Shown here piece by piece: positions 8,308-16,441 of a stretch of DNA of 64,000 nucleotides; the first letter of the stretch is position 1; each line of letters begins with the position of its first letter. The DNA comes from JBMHDN01 sp049889355 (lineage in GTDB: Bacteria > Pseudomonadota > Alphaproteobacteria > Puniceispirillales > Puniceispirillaceae): NCBI GenBank assembly GCA_049889355.1, contig JBMHDN010000033.1:1-64000 (forward strand), read 5' to 3'. A program made the translations under genes and the position numbers. Under the pieces are notes generated by a model. It was not told the origin of the DNA, did no database searches, and saw nothing but the letters and a program-made list of their open reading frames with translations.

Positions 8308-9561
8308 TTAGCCCTGTTTTCGGCTGAGCTGTGCCCCGCATTTACCAAGCTTATCTTCTAAATTAGTATAGCCTCGATCGAGGTGATAAATCTCTGACAC
8401 TTCTGTTTCGCCAGCCGCAGTCATCCCGGCCAGCACCAGCGATATCGACGCCCGCAAATCAGTTGCCATCACCGGTGCAGGGCGCAGCATCTCTTTGCCA
8501 TGCACAATTGCAGTCCGGCCATCAATCTGAATATCTGCGCCCATCCGCATTAATTCTGGCACATGCATAAAGCGGTTTTCAAAAATCGTCTCAGAAATAC
8601 GCGCACTGCCTTTGGCAAGACACATCATCGCCATATATTGGGCTTGCAGATCTGTTGGAAAGCCTGGATAGGGGTGGGTTTCAATATCTACTGCCTCAGC
8701 CCGCTCATCCATCTTCACCCGCACCCAATCTGGCCCTTGCTCAACAGACACACCGGTTTGCTGCAACACATCAAACAAACTGGTGAGATGATCGGGGCGC
8801 ACCTGGCGCAGCATCAGATCACCGCGTGTCATCGCCGCGCCAATCGCAAAGCTGCCAGCCTCAATCCGATCTGGCACAACATCATGGGTTGTTGTGTGTA
8901 ATTCATCGACCCCTTGGACATAAATCCGATCTGTACCATGGCCTTCTATTTTGGCACCCATCGCTATCAGACATTCTGCCAAATCAGTGATTTCAGGTTC
9001 GCGTGCAGCATTAACCAATACGCTTTCACCTTTGGCCAGACAAGCGGCCATCAGCGCATTTTCAGTTGCCCCGACCGAGACGAAAGGAAAGACAATTTGC
9101 GCACCGACAAGACCGTTCCTTGCGCGTGCCTGAATATAGCCATCTGCCAGTTCAACCACCGCGCCTAGCTTTTGCATCGCCCGGATATGTAAATCCACAG
9201 GACGGGTGCCAATCGCACAGCCCCCTGGCAGCGAAACACGCGCCTCGCCATATCTTGCCAAGAGCGGGCCCAGCACAAGGATAGAAGCCCGCATCTGGCG
9301 GACCAACTCATACGGGGCGGCCAGCTCGCTGGCTTCTCCTTCGATGATGATCACCTCATCCTGCCAATCTATCGTCAGACCATGGGTTTTCAGCAGTTCC
9401 ACCATTTTCTGGGTGTCAGCCAGATGTGGCATCTGATTGAGCTGGAGCCGGCCTGAACACATCAATGAGGTGGTTAAAAGAGGGAGGGCCGCGTTTTTTG
9501 CGCCGCTGATGGCCACCTCGCCCTGCAGCGCGGTGGCACCTTGTATCAAAAGACTAGTCAT
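8308..9561 (-). CDS. murA: UDP-N-acetylglucosamine 1-carboxyvinyltransferase
   Basis: 417 residues, full length. MurA transfers enolpyruvyl from PEP to UDP-GlcNAc, the first committed step of peptidoglycan synthesis. The N-terminus ISGAKNAALPLL and the catalytic loop GGCAIGTRPVDLH are intact, with Cys115 present, so the enzyme should be of the fosfomycin-sensitive type. The C-terminal DRGYTNLEDKL is typical. Its ATG lies inside the end of the preceding small gene (8-base overlap), implying translational coupling. Confidence 0.97.
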   Translation of the reverse strand: MTSLLIQGATALQGEVAISGAKNAALPLLTTSLMCSGRLQLNQMPHLADTQKMVELLKTHGLTIDWQDEVIIIEGEASELAAPYELVRQMRASILVLGPLLARYGEARVSLPGGCAIGTRPVDLHIRAMQKLGAVVELADGYIQARARNGLVGAQIVFPFVSVGATENALMAACLAKGESVLVNAAREPEITDLAECLIAMGAKIEGHGTDRIYVQGVDELHTTTHDVVPDRIEAGSFAIGAAMTRGDLMLRQVRPDHLTSLFDVLQQTGVSVEQGPDWVRVKMDERAEAVDIETHPYPGFPTDLQAQYMAMMCLAKGSARISETIFENRFMHVPELMRMGADIQIDGRTAIVHGKEMLRPAPVMATDLRASISLVLAGMTAAGETEVSEIYHLDRGYTNLEDKLGKCGAQLSRKQG

Positions 9562-9757
9562 GAGATGCGTTTTCCGTTTGTACAGCCTGATCTGACCCGG
9601 CTTGAATATCTGCGGCCTGATTGTCAGATTGCGCCCGCAATCTGGCCTGTTGTTTGCGGCGTTTCAGATTATCGCGCAATGCTTTTTCCAAGCGCGCTTG
9701 TTTTTCATCTTGCGCTGTTTTCGCCTTATCTTTTGAAGCATCTGATTTGGATGACAT
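9554..9757 (-). CDS. Small highly charged protein upstream of murA
   Basis: 67 residues, rich in Lys, Arg, Ala and Gln, predicted helical, with the core ARLEKALRDNLKRRKQQARLRAQ. Similar small basic proteins precede murA in other alphaproteobacteria (recalled, not searched). Overlap with murA and codon use like its neighbours support it being real. Function unknown; the basic helix could bind nucleic acid or be ribosome-associated, but nothing proves this. Confidence 0.7.
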   Translation of the reverse strand: MSSKSDASKDKAKTAQDEKQARLEKALRDNLKRRKQQARLRAQSDNQAADIQAGSDQAVQTENASHD

Positions 9758-9918
9758 AGCTAAAACTCACTTCACCACCAAAAAGGGCGGTTCACAGCAT
9801 AGTTGATTTAAAATCTAAATTGGCGTTTCATGCCCTCATGCCTGTTTATTCAAGCGTGAAAAGCTGGACGCGTTTTTCTAATTTACAGATATAAATCCAT
9901 CTCTGCGAAAACACCAAG

Positions 9919-10677
9919 ATGGAAAATCACTTTCAAGCGATCGGATATAAGGTGATGGCTTCAGAAAAACCAAAATCACGTCTTTTCATACCGCTTATTC
10001 TGGTCGCCGGTCTCCTGTTATTTTTTGCCTCTGGGCTGCATCGCACCTTCAGCTTTGAATTTATTGCGCTTCATTATGGCGATTTAAAGGCCTTTATTGG
10101 TGACGCACCTTTTCTTGGCTATCTGGTGTTCTCACTGCTCTATCTTCTGACCGTTGCCTTCAGCCTGCCCATTGCCAGCCTACTGACACTCGCTGGCGGG
10201 GCCCTTTTGGGCTGGCCGGCTTTTTTCTGTGTTGTTCTGGCCGCTACATTAGGAGCATCCTTGGTCTTTTTGGCAGCCAAAACCATTTTAGACGGATTTT
10301 TACGGGCACGTGCCGGTGCGTTTCTCCAAAAGCTCGAACGTGGATTTGGCCAAAATAGCTTTGGCTATCTCTTGGTTCTGCGGCTGATGCCGATTGCCCC
10401 TTTCTGGGCGGTCAATATTGTACCAGCCTTTGTTGGTATGCGCCTTGGTCCCTATATGCTGGCCACGGCCATCGGGATTATACCTGGCTCTTTTGTCTAT
10501 ATCTGGGTCGCTCAGGGCTTTGACGTGATCTTGGCCAATGGCAAAACACCTGATCTCAGCCTGCTGGCCTCACCGCAGATTCTAGGCCCTCTTTTTGGGC
10601 TTGGCATGCTCGCTTTATTGCCCAGCCTCTATCGACAATTTTTCCAGAAAAAAGAAAAAGAGGAGGCGTCAAAGTGA
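9919..10677 (+). CDS. TVP38/TMEM64 family membrane protein
   Basis: 252 residues with about six hydrophobic segments. The SNARE-associated/DedA-like core is visible in FSLPIASLLTLAGGALLGW, then LGASLVFLAAKTIL and LRLMPIAPFWAVNIVPAFVGM, with the family's proline- and glycine-rich re-entrant loops. A downstream start at 9955 is possible. It overlaps the next gene, a flavin disulfide reductase, by four bases (GTGA). This TVP38-plus-reductase pair recurs in bacteria, suggesting that the two act together on a lipid or quinone/thiol process in the inner membrane; this is inferred. Confidence 0.87.
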   Translation: MENHFQAIGYKVMASEKPKSRLFIPLILVAGLLLFFASGLHRTFSFEFIALHYGDLKAFIGDAPFLGYLVFSLLYLLTVAFSLPIASLLTLAGGALLGWPAFFCVVLAATLGASLVFLAAKTILDGFLRARAGAFLQKLERGFGQNSFGYLLVLRLMPIAPFWAVNIVPAFVGMRLGPYMLATAIGIIPGSFVYIWVAQGFDVILANGKTPDLSLLASPQILGPLFGLGMLALLPSLYRQFFQKKEKEEASK

Positions 10678-12146
10678 GCACGCCTGTCACATCTGACCTA
10701 CAACCAATTGAGAAGCAAAATTTAAGCTGTGATATCTGTGTCATTGGCGGGGGATCAGGCGGTCTATCTGTGGCCGCTGGCGCAGCGCAAATGGGCGCAA
10801 ATGTCATCCTTTTTGAAAAAGCTGAGATGGGCGGTGATTGCTTAAATGCAGGCTGTGTCCCGTCAAAGGCTTTACTGGCCGCTGCAAAAGCTGCCACACA
10901 GGCAGCTGGGCGCCCTGAAATGGGTATTAAGGCTATTGGCGCACCAGAGATTGATTATCAAGGCGTGCTGGCCCATATCCGCAAGGCCATAGACACCATC
11001 GCCCCGCATGATTCGGTTGAACGTTTTGAAGGGCTGGGGGTACAAGTCATTCAAAAAGCAGCAAAACTGAGCGGATCGCGCACGGTATCAAGCCTGGATG
11101 ACAGCGTGCATGTGCGCGCGCGTTTCATCGTCATAGCGAGCGGATCCCGCGCATTTATCCCGCCTGTCAAAGGGCTAGACAGCGTGCCTTATCTCACCAA
11201 TGAACAGATTTTTAGCCTGCGCGATAAACCTGCTCATTTGCTCATTTTAGGGGGTGGTCCAATCGGTATTGAAATGGCCATGGCCCATGCCCGTCTTGGT
11301 ATCAAAGTCAGCGTGGTGGAAGCGCTGTCCATCCTGCCAAAAGATGAGCCTGAATTGGTCGATATGGTGCGCTCTCAGCTGACCAAAGAAGGTATAAGCC
11401 TTTATGAGGGTGCGTTTGTCCAAGAAGCTGAACAAGATGACAATGGGCATATTCGGCTCACGCTTGAAGATGGGCAGGTCGTAGCTGGCACAAATCTGTT
11501 GGTCGCGGCTGGCCGGCGTCCAGATTTAGATGGGTTGAATCTGGCCTCTGCTGATGTCCAGACCCATAAAGGGGCGATTGTAACAGATGCGCGTTTGCGC
11601 ACCTCAAATAAGCGCATCTTTGCCATTGGTGATGTCGCAGGCCGCCATCAATTCACCCATATGGCAGGTGCCCATGCCTCTATTGTTATCCGCAATATCT
11701 TATTTAAACTGCCAGCTAAAATCGATGAAAGCGCGGTGCCCTGGGTCACCTATTGCGATCCTGAACTGGCCCATTGCGGGCTGACAGAGGCCGAAGCACG
11801 CGCCCATATGCCATCTGAGCCGCTTAAAATTGTTAGCTGGTCTCTGGCCGAAAATGACCGGGCGGTGGCAGAGGCGAAAACAAGCGGTATGGTCAAGCTG
11901 GTGGCTGACAAAAAAGGCCGGATATTGGGCGGGTCTATCCTTGCGCCTGATGCAGGCGAGATGATCGGCCTCATCGCGCTGGCCATCCAGAAAAAAATGA
12001 AACTATCCAATCTGGCCGGTCTCATCTTGCCTTACCCAACAAAGGCAGAAGCCATAAAACGCGCCGCTGGCAGTGCCTATACGAACATGCTGTTCAGCAG
12101 CCGCACACAAAAGATTGTCCGCTTTTTATTGCGGCTGTTTGGCTGA
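10674..12146 (+). CDS. FAD-dependent pyridine nucleotide disulfide oxidoreductase (mercuric reductase-like)
   Basis: 490 residues starting at GTG, with AGGAGG eight bases upstream. Rossmann motif CVIGGGSGGLSVAAGAAQMG (about 22-41), redox pair C56/C61 in GGDCLNAGCVPSK, NAD(P) motif LILGGGPIGIEMA, and FAD ribityl motif RIFAIGDVAG. In place of the C-terminal catalytic HPT of lipoamide dehydrogenase and mercuric reductase it has LPYPTKAE, with Tyr454 where His is expected. No N-terminal metal-binding domain or mer genes are present, so mercury reduction is not supported. Coupled to the TVP38 gene. The natural substrate is unknown. Confidence 0.9.
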   Translation: MSTPVTSDLQPIEKQNLSCDICVIGGGSGGLSVAAGAAQMGANVILFEKAEMGGDCLNAGCVPSKALLAAAKAATQAAGRPEMGIKAIGAPEIDYQGVLAHIRKAIDTIAPHDSVERFEGLGVQVIQKAAKLSGSRTVSSLDDSVHVRARFIVIASGSRAFIPPVKGLDSVPYLTNEQIFSLRDKPAHLLILGGGPIGIEMAMAHARLGIKVSVVEALSILPKDEPELVDMVRSQLTKEGISLYEGAFVQEAEQDDNGHIRLTLEDGQVVAGTNLLVAAGRRPDLDGLNLASADVQTHKGAIVTDARLRTSNKRIFAIGDVAGRHQFTHMAGAHASIVIRNILFKLPAKIDESAVPWVTYCDPELAHCGLTEAEARAHMPSEPLKIVSWSLAENDRAVAEAKTSGMVKLVADKKGRILGGSILAPDAGEMIGLIALAIQKKMKLSNLAGLILPYPTKAEAIKRAAGSAYTNMLFSSRTQKIVRFLLRLFG

Positions 12147-12262
12147 TTATTCGCTCTGCGTCAGTGCATGAACATATCCCGCCTCATAGGGGGTATGATA
12201 ATGCTTGCACTCCGCTGGTTCGCCTGATAGATAACAACCCTGTTTTTGCGTCATGCGCATTT

Positions 12263-12338
12263 GCTGCCGTAGCTCAGTAGGTAGAGCACACCCTTGGTAA
12301 GGGTGAGGTCGATGGTTCGAATCCATTCGGCAGCACCA
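12263..12338 (+). tRNA. tRNA-Thr (GGT)
   Basis: A 76-base cloverleaf with acceptor stem GCTGCCG/CGGCAGC, D loop AGCTCAGTAGGTAGAGCA, anticodon loop TTGGTAA (GGT, threonine), T loop TTCGAATC and encoded CCA. A minus-strand reading frame across it, giving MDSNHRPHPYQGCALPTELR, is the well-known spurious translation of such tRNA genes. Confidence 0.97.
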
Positions 12339-12386
12339 TTTTCTCTGACATAGCATCTCATTTAGCTCAGCCGACTGTAATATGGA

Positions 12387-12719
12387 TCAGCCGACTGGTC
12401 GTGCATCTGCATGCCAGCACTTTAAGGCTTCCTCCCAGCTGGGCTGTGTCTCGGTCTCATAGCTATAGACACTGCCTGTGGCCATAGATTGAAAGACTTT
12501 CATGGCCTTGAGATGCGCACCGCTTGCAACATAGGCTTTCATGGCCTTTTTAGACTCCCAGATGGTGAGTGTATGATGCACACCATCTATGGTTTTCGTC
12601 TCGCAAAACAAATTACCATCTGCAGCTTGGGCTTGTTTAAATGAGGGAATAGCATGGCGCATGAAACGCAGGAAATGAAGCGGGTTATTCAGCCTCAGAC
12701 CGGTAATAGATACATACAT
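12387..12719 (-). CDS. Antibiotic-biosynthesis-monooxygenase-like (dimeric alpha-beta barrel) protein
   Basis: From the ATG at 12719 the protein has 110 residues: MYVSITGLRLNNPLHFLRFMR, then TKTIDGVHHTLTIWESKKAMKAYVASGAHLKAMKVF. The order beta-strand, helix, TLTIWES, helix, and ending GSVYSYET, fits the small ferredoxin-like barrels of the ABM/DUF3291 group. Such proteins may be heme- or quinone-modifying or simply stress proteins; no active-site residue can be named. It is divergent from the SET-domain gene. Confidence 0.6.
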   Translation of the reverse strand: MYVSITGLRLNNPLHFLRFMRHAIPSFKQAQAADGNLFCETKTIDGVHHTLTIWESKKAMKAYVASGAHLKAMKVFQSMATGSVYSYETETQPSWEEALKCWHADARPVG

Positions 12720-12863
12720 ATGATGAAAACCTTCTTTAAATGTCCTGATTGACCCAGATAAATATCTGCGCTGTAGCGCACAATGCTTGAACACACCGCA
12801 ACAGTTCTTTAAGTGTCAGACAACATACGTTTGCCGATACATAACAGATGAAGAGCCCTGAAC

Positions 12864-13220
12864 ATGAAAATCTGCGTGAAAGACTCCCCTTTGCATGGGC
12901 TTGGCGTTTTTGCCACTGAAGATATCGCAAAAGGTGGTTTGATTGAGCTCTGCCCTTATCTGGTCATAGATGATGATGATTTGCAGGAAACCAACCGGCT
13001 GAATGATTATCTGTTCACCTCGCCAGATGATCCGGGCGATTATCTGGTCCTGATGGGCTTTGGCATGCTCTATAACCATGGCGATCCAGCCAATGCCGAA
13101 TGGCAGATTGATGATGAAGATAACCGGTTTGTGCGCATGACCGCCGCGCGTGATATCGCAAAAGGTGAAGAAATCCTCCATGATTACGGGTCTGATTACT
13201 GGACAACACGCGCTGAATAA
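12864..13220 (+). CDS. SET-domain protein (putative lysine methyltransferase)
   Basis: 118 residues, essentially a lone SET domain. The N-terminal HGLGVFATEDIAKGGLIE, the central MLYNHGDPANAEW (equivalent of the NHSCxPN motif) and the C-terminal AARDIAKGEEILHDYGSDYW (SAM/pseudoknot region and catalytic Tyr) are all in order. Post-SET cysteines are absent, as in other small bacterial SET proteins. The substrate in bacteria is unclear; ribosomal or chromosomal protein lysines are possibilities. Confidence 0.85.
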   Translation: MKICVKDSPLHGLGVFATEDIAKGGLIELCPYLVIDDDDLQETNRLNDYLFTSPDDPGDYLVLMGFGMLYNHGDPANAEWQIDDEDNRFVRMTAARDIAKGEEILHDYGSDYWTTRAE

Positions 13221-13299
13221 AACCAACTGACCACAGGTTCTGGTTTTAGGAAATCTCACCTCATCTCATTTGTCTTTCTCAGTGTTTTGCACTTGCCTA

Positions 13300-13611
13300 T
13301 CATCTGTCTGTATCGTCTGGCTGGCGCGCCTCTGATTTATCAGCCTCAATGCGCCCAGTCTCAGTGCGCCCAGCCTCAGTACGCCCAGCCTCAATGCGCA
13401 AGGCCTCTGCCCGCATCGGTGCAGAAGCCCGCTGAACCAAAAACATGATAAACAACACCGCAAAAGCATAAATCACAATGGCCAGCGGGCTGTTCAGCAT
13501 GGCTTCATGCAAATTATCATTGGCACAGATAAAATTTCGCTTCATCTCTGAGACATTTTCAGCTGCTGAAAACACCTCACAGGCTGTGGTTTTATTATCA
13601 CTCATAATCAT
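13300..13611 (-). CDS. Hypothetical single-pass membrane protein with pentapeptide-repeat tail
   Basis: 103 residues, not recognised. A soluble N-terminal part (about 1-40, two cysteines) precedes one strong transmembrane helix SPLAIVIYAFAVLFIMFLVQ (about 41-61). A charged tail follows in which RIEAG, RTEAG, RTETG and RIEAD repeat, encoded by a 15-bp tandem repeat. An overlapping frame (13266-13469) gives a Leu-Arg repeat and is judged a shadow. Probably anchored in the inner membrane; function unknown. Confidence 0.5.
   Translation of the reverse strand: MIMSDNKTTACEVFSAAENVSEMKRNFICANDNLHEAMLNSPLAIVIYAFAVLFIMFLVQRASAPMRAEALRIEAGRTEAGRTETGRIEADKSEARQPDDTDR
13341..13400. repeat. 15-bp tandem repeat, four copies, in coding frame
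   Basis: Four consecutive 15-base units of the type CAGCCTCAATGCGCC (13341, 13356, 13371, 13386) with one to three mismatches, and a decayed fifth. A unit of five codons keeps the minus-strand frame open and encodes five-residue repeats in the tail of the membrane protein. Confidence 0.9.
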
Positions 13612-13649
13612 CTGGCCCCTTTTTACTCATGCGCCACGCCTCAGAAACT

Positions 13650-14105
13650 CTAGATCAGCTTTGGGGCCCGTAGAATAGATAAGATAAACATAAAGGTGAA
13701 ATAGCCGGCATTCATCATCACCACAAAACTGACAAATAAGGTGATCTCGAACGGCAATTCGCTGTCAAATAAGCGCTTAAAAAAACCGTAAGCCAACAAA
13801 ATGGCCGCTTCAATATACCACAAGCTCAACAAACCAGCCTGAAGAAAGATAAAGGTGGCGGGGCCAGCGGCTTGTGCCGTCAAAAAGGACAGTGCAGCGA
13901 TGAGAAGACCGATGATGCAGGCCAGCGCAAGCCTGTTTGCAAATCCAAGCTGGGCGATTTTACCGCCAAGGAACCGGTTCAATAGTGCGCGAGGCTCAGA
14001 CCGGCCAAGATAAGAGACCACCCAGAACAGGCTGGCATGTATCATCCCAAGCACAACAAGCTTGGCAAAGGTTAAATCAAATTGCGCTATCCAGCCTTGC
14101 GTCAT
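13650..14105 (-). CDS. Hypothetical four-helix integral membrane protein
   Basis: 151 residues with about four membrane segments: LVVLGMIHASLFWVVSYLG, LALACIIGLLIAALSFLTA, ATFIFLQAGLLSLWYIEAAI and ITLFVSFVVMMNAGYFTFMF. No charged catalytic motif is present. I do not recognise the family with certainty. AAGG lies nine bases before the ATG, immediately after a duplicated 16-mer. Neighbours are a DUF3833 lipoprotein gene and a small membrane protein on the same strand, so an envelope-related operon is plausible. Confidence 0.65.
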   Translation of the reverse strand: MTQGWIAQFDLTFAKLVVLGMIHASLFWVVSYLGRSEPRALLNRFLGGKIAQLGFANRLALACIIGLLIAALSFLTAQAAGPATFIFLQAGLLSLWYIEAAILLAYGFFKRLFDSELPFEITLFVSFVVMMNAGYFTFMFILSILRAPKLI

Positions 14106-14114
14106 TTAAATGCC

Positions 14115-14146
14115 TTGCCTCGTCAATGGGTTGTCTCGTCAATGGG
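14115..14146. repeat. 16-bp tandem duplication in spacer
   Basis: TTGCCTCGTCAATGGG followed directly by TTGTCTCGTCAATGGG (one mismatch). It fills most of the 44-base gap between the DUF3833 stop codon and the ATG of the four-helix membrane protein, both read on the minus strand. Confidence 0.9.
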
Positions 14147-14149
14147 TTG

Positions 14150-14791
14150 CTAGCCTTGGCTGTTGGATGACCAGTTTTCAAGATCAACAGGCCCGACAGC
14201 CTCTGCCGCCGCGCCGCGCAAAAACACTAAGGTCACACTGCCGATCGCCAGACCAAATTTGCGTACCTCTGCTCGGTTGATAGCCACCTTGTCATCAAGC
14301 TGGTAAATCCAGTCATCAAAATGCACCTGCCAGTCTGCACCATCTATGTTGAGCATGACATCATAGCGCCAATTCATAGCCGCACCTGCTACCAACCCTT
14401 CTGCGCTGCCCATCACATCACCAGCACGCCCTGAATAAAGCCGCAGGCCTGCCTCATTCTGACCCATGTCAGTGATCACCCAAATCCGTTGCTGGGTCTC
14501 ACCATCTGCATAAAGAAAATCTTCTGTTAAGGTCAGGGTATCGCCTTCGACCTCGCCTTTGATCACCACTTTGAAGCGGCGGCGCAAATTGCCGAACCTA
14601 TCTTCAAAAATGCCATAGGCCACACTCTCCCCTTCAAAAAAATCAAGCAGGTCGAGCTGAGGGCCGGTCTCACTGAGGCTTGCAACATCTGTTTTTGCGC
14701 AGGCAGAAAGCCCCGCGAGGCTGAGAAAAACAGCGGCGATAACCCAGCCTGCTGAAGCCAGCCAGCCAAATCGTCTCTTTGCAATCGGCAT
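14150..14791 (-). CDS. DUF3833 family lipoprotein
   Basis: 213 residues. The N-terminal signal ends in a lipobox LAGLSAC (Cys near 31), so it should be a lipoprotein. The DUF3833 pattern follows: LLDFFEGESVAYGIFEDRFGNLRRRF, DTLTLTEDFLYADGETQQRIW, then AMNWRYDVML, VHFDDWIYQLDD and FGLAIGSVTLVFLR. The family is envelope-located and of unknown function, resembling lipocalin-like beta proteins. It is probably transcribed with the membrane genes downstream of it. Confidence 0.88.
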   Translation of the reverse strand: MPIAKRRFGWLASAGWVIAAVFLSLAGLSACAKTDVASLSETGPQLDLLDFFEGESVAYGIFEDRFGNLRRRFKVVIKGEVEGDTLTLTEDFLYADGETQQRIWVITDMGQNEAGLRLYSGRAGDVMGSAEGLVAGAAMNWRYDVMLNIDGADWQVHFDDWIYQLDDKVAINRAEVRKFGLAIGSVTLVFLRGAAAEAVGPVDLENWSSNSQG

Positions 14792-14935
14792 TTTTGAAAT
14801 ATTCCCTCATTTATCCGGTGTTCAGCAGGCCTGAGCACACTTGCCCGCTTGTTCACTCTTACGCATGAAACGGCCATTTTGGATGAGGGGCTGACAAGGC
14901 TGACATCAAAAGCTTTCTATGGTAATGCTGGGGCC

Positions 14936-15139
14936 ATGAAGGGTATGGCACGACTGATTTTTGGATTTGGCTGCTGCAGTGTTGTGCTGATCGGCTGGAC
15001 GCTCGGCACATCTGGCCTTGGCTATATTGGCTTTGGCATCATGATGGCAGTGATGATTTTCGAAGGGATCATCTATAATCAGGTTACCAAGCCGAAAAAG
15101 GAAAAACCAAAAGATACGAACCGCAGACGTCGGCGCTAG
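14936..15139 (+). CDS. Small hypothetical membrane protein
   Basis: From the ATG at 14936 it has 67 residues, MKGMARLIFGFGCC..., with two adjoining hydrophobic stretches (CCSVVLIGWTLG and LGYIGFGIMMAVMIFEGIIY) and a very basic tail (KPKKEKPKDTNRRRRR). A longer frame from 14849 is possible but lacks support. It lies 27 bases before the MFS gene and may be co-transcribed. Not recognised. Confidence 0.5.
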   Translation: MKGMARLIFGFGCCSVVLIGWTLGTSGLGYIGFGIMMAVMIFEGIIYNQVTKPKKEKPKDTNRRRRR

Positions 15140-15166
15140 TCCCTTTGTCCAACTGATCACCTTTTT

Positions 15167-16441
15167 ATGACTGCCTCTTCACCTACACCGCCACGCGATA
15201 TCGGATTTACAGGCCTCTTAACCTTAGAATGGCGCTTTATGCTATATGGTGGGTTGATGAGCTTCTGGTCATCACTCGGTCAGACCTATTTCATCTCTCT
15301 ATTTTCAACAGAGATAAGAGGTGAACTGGGACTAAGCCATGGTGATTTTGGGCTTTATTACGCCATTGCCACAGCGGCCAGCGCCCTAACCCTCATCTGG
15401 CTTGGCAAGCTGGCAGATCAGATGAGTGTCCCTAAGCTCAGCTTTTGGACCATTACCGCGCTGTGTCTTGCCTCTTTTTATTTCTCAACGATCGGCGGTG
15501 CATTGACGCTGATCATAGGTCTTTATCTCTTGCGGCTCTGCGGGCAAGGGATGATGTATCATGTGTTTAGCACAGCGGTGGCACGGCGTTATCGCCGCGC
15601 ACGCGGGCGGGCTTTATCGATCACAGGTATGGCCATTAACATTGCTGAATCGGTTTTTCCAACCTTGGTGGCCTTGCTGCTGATCAGCTATAGCTGGCGC
15701 GATATCTGGCAATTTATTCCGATTGTCGCCTTTATCATGATCGCACCTTTTTTGCGTTATTTGACCCAGCGCACGCCGCATCAAGACGGGCTTGGGCGCG
15801 AAGGTGCAGATATTGCCCCTGTAGCACACCCAGACAGCCGGTCACTCACCCGCAGACAAGTGATGCGCGATCCGGTCTTCTGGCTGTTAATAATCTTTTT
15901 AATCGCCACACCAAGCTTTGTTGTAACAGGCTTGTTTTTCCATCAGCTTTTCATCGCTGAGATGCGCGGGGTGGATATCCTAACCTGGTCAGCTGGCTAT
16001 GTGTTCTATGCCGCAGGCTCGCTGGCAGGTGCGCTGATTGGCGGGATGGTGATTGATCGCTTCACCGCCCAGCGTTCTGCTTTTTTCGGGCATGGGCTTT
16101 TGGGCCTTGCTTGTGTGATTTTTCTCAGTCTTTCAGGGCCTATTGGCCTGAATGGCTATTTCCTGATTTTCGGGATCGCCTCTGGGATGATTTCCAATAA
16201 CAACGCGGCCCTGCTGGCAGAGCGTTATGGCACAACTTATCTGGGTGAAGTGCGGGCTCTGGCCCAGCCAGTGATGGTCTTTGCCAGCGCCCTATCACCG
16301 ATGATGATGGGCTGGATGATCGATTTTGGTGCAGATGCAGGGGCCCTCATGCAGCTTGGGATGAGCCTTGCTTTCAGCGTTTCAACCGGTGCCTTTATCT
16401 GGTTCACATTACTAAGACGCGCTATTTTGCGCCATGGCTGA
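15167..16441 (+). CDS. Major facilitator superfamily transporter
   Basis: 424 residues with about 12 membrane helices in two halves joined by a polar loop (about 210-225). The loop after helix 2 reads WLGKLADQMSVPKLSFW, a weak MFS motif A, and helix 4-5 carries RLCGQGMMYHVFSTAVARRYRRARGRA. The second half contains GALIGGMVIDRFTAQR. The substrate cannot be deduced. The 3' end overlaps the convergent DUF3422 gene by 20 bases. Confidence 0.85.
   Translation: MTASSPTPPRDIGFTGLLTLEWRFMLYGGLMSFWSSLGQTYFISLFSTEIRGELGLSHGDFGLYYAIATAASALTLIWLGKLADQMSVPKLSFWTITALCLASFYFSTIGGALTLIIGLYLLRLCGQGMMYHVFSTAVARRYRRARGRALSITGMAINIAESVFPTLVALLLISYSWRDIWQFIPIVAFIMIAPFLRYLTQRTPHQDGLGREGADIAPVAHPDSRSLTRRQVMRDPVFWLLIIFLIATPSFVVTGLFFHQLFIAEMRGVDILTWSAGYVFYAAGSLAGALIGGMVIDRFTAQRSAFFGHGLLGLACVIFLSLSGPIGLNGYFLIFGIASGMISNNNAALLAERYGTTYLGEVRALAQPVMVFASALSPMMMGWMIDFGADAGALMQLGMSLAFSVSTGAFIWFTLLRRAILRHG

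Noticed and set aside
10674..12146. Mercuric reductase (merA).
   Set aside because: No N-terminal heavy-metal domain, no C-terminal Cys pair and no other mer genes.
12147..12356. 69-codon minus-strand frame with MDSNHRPHPYQGCALPTELR.
   Set aside because: The N-terminal part is antisense to tRNA-Thr and is a known false translation.
13266..13469. Frame with Leu-Arg-Leu-Gly repeats overlapping the small membrane protein.
   Set aside because: It is the same 15-bp repeat read in another frame; the other frame has a clear transmembrane helix.
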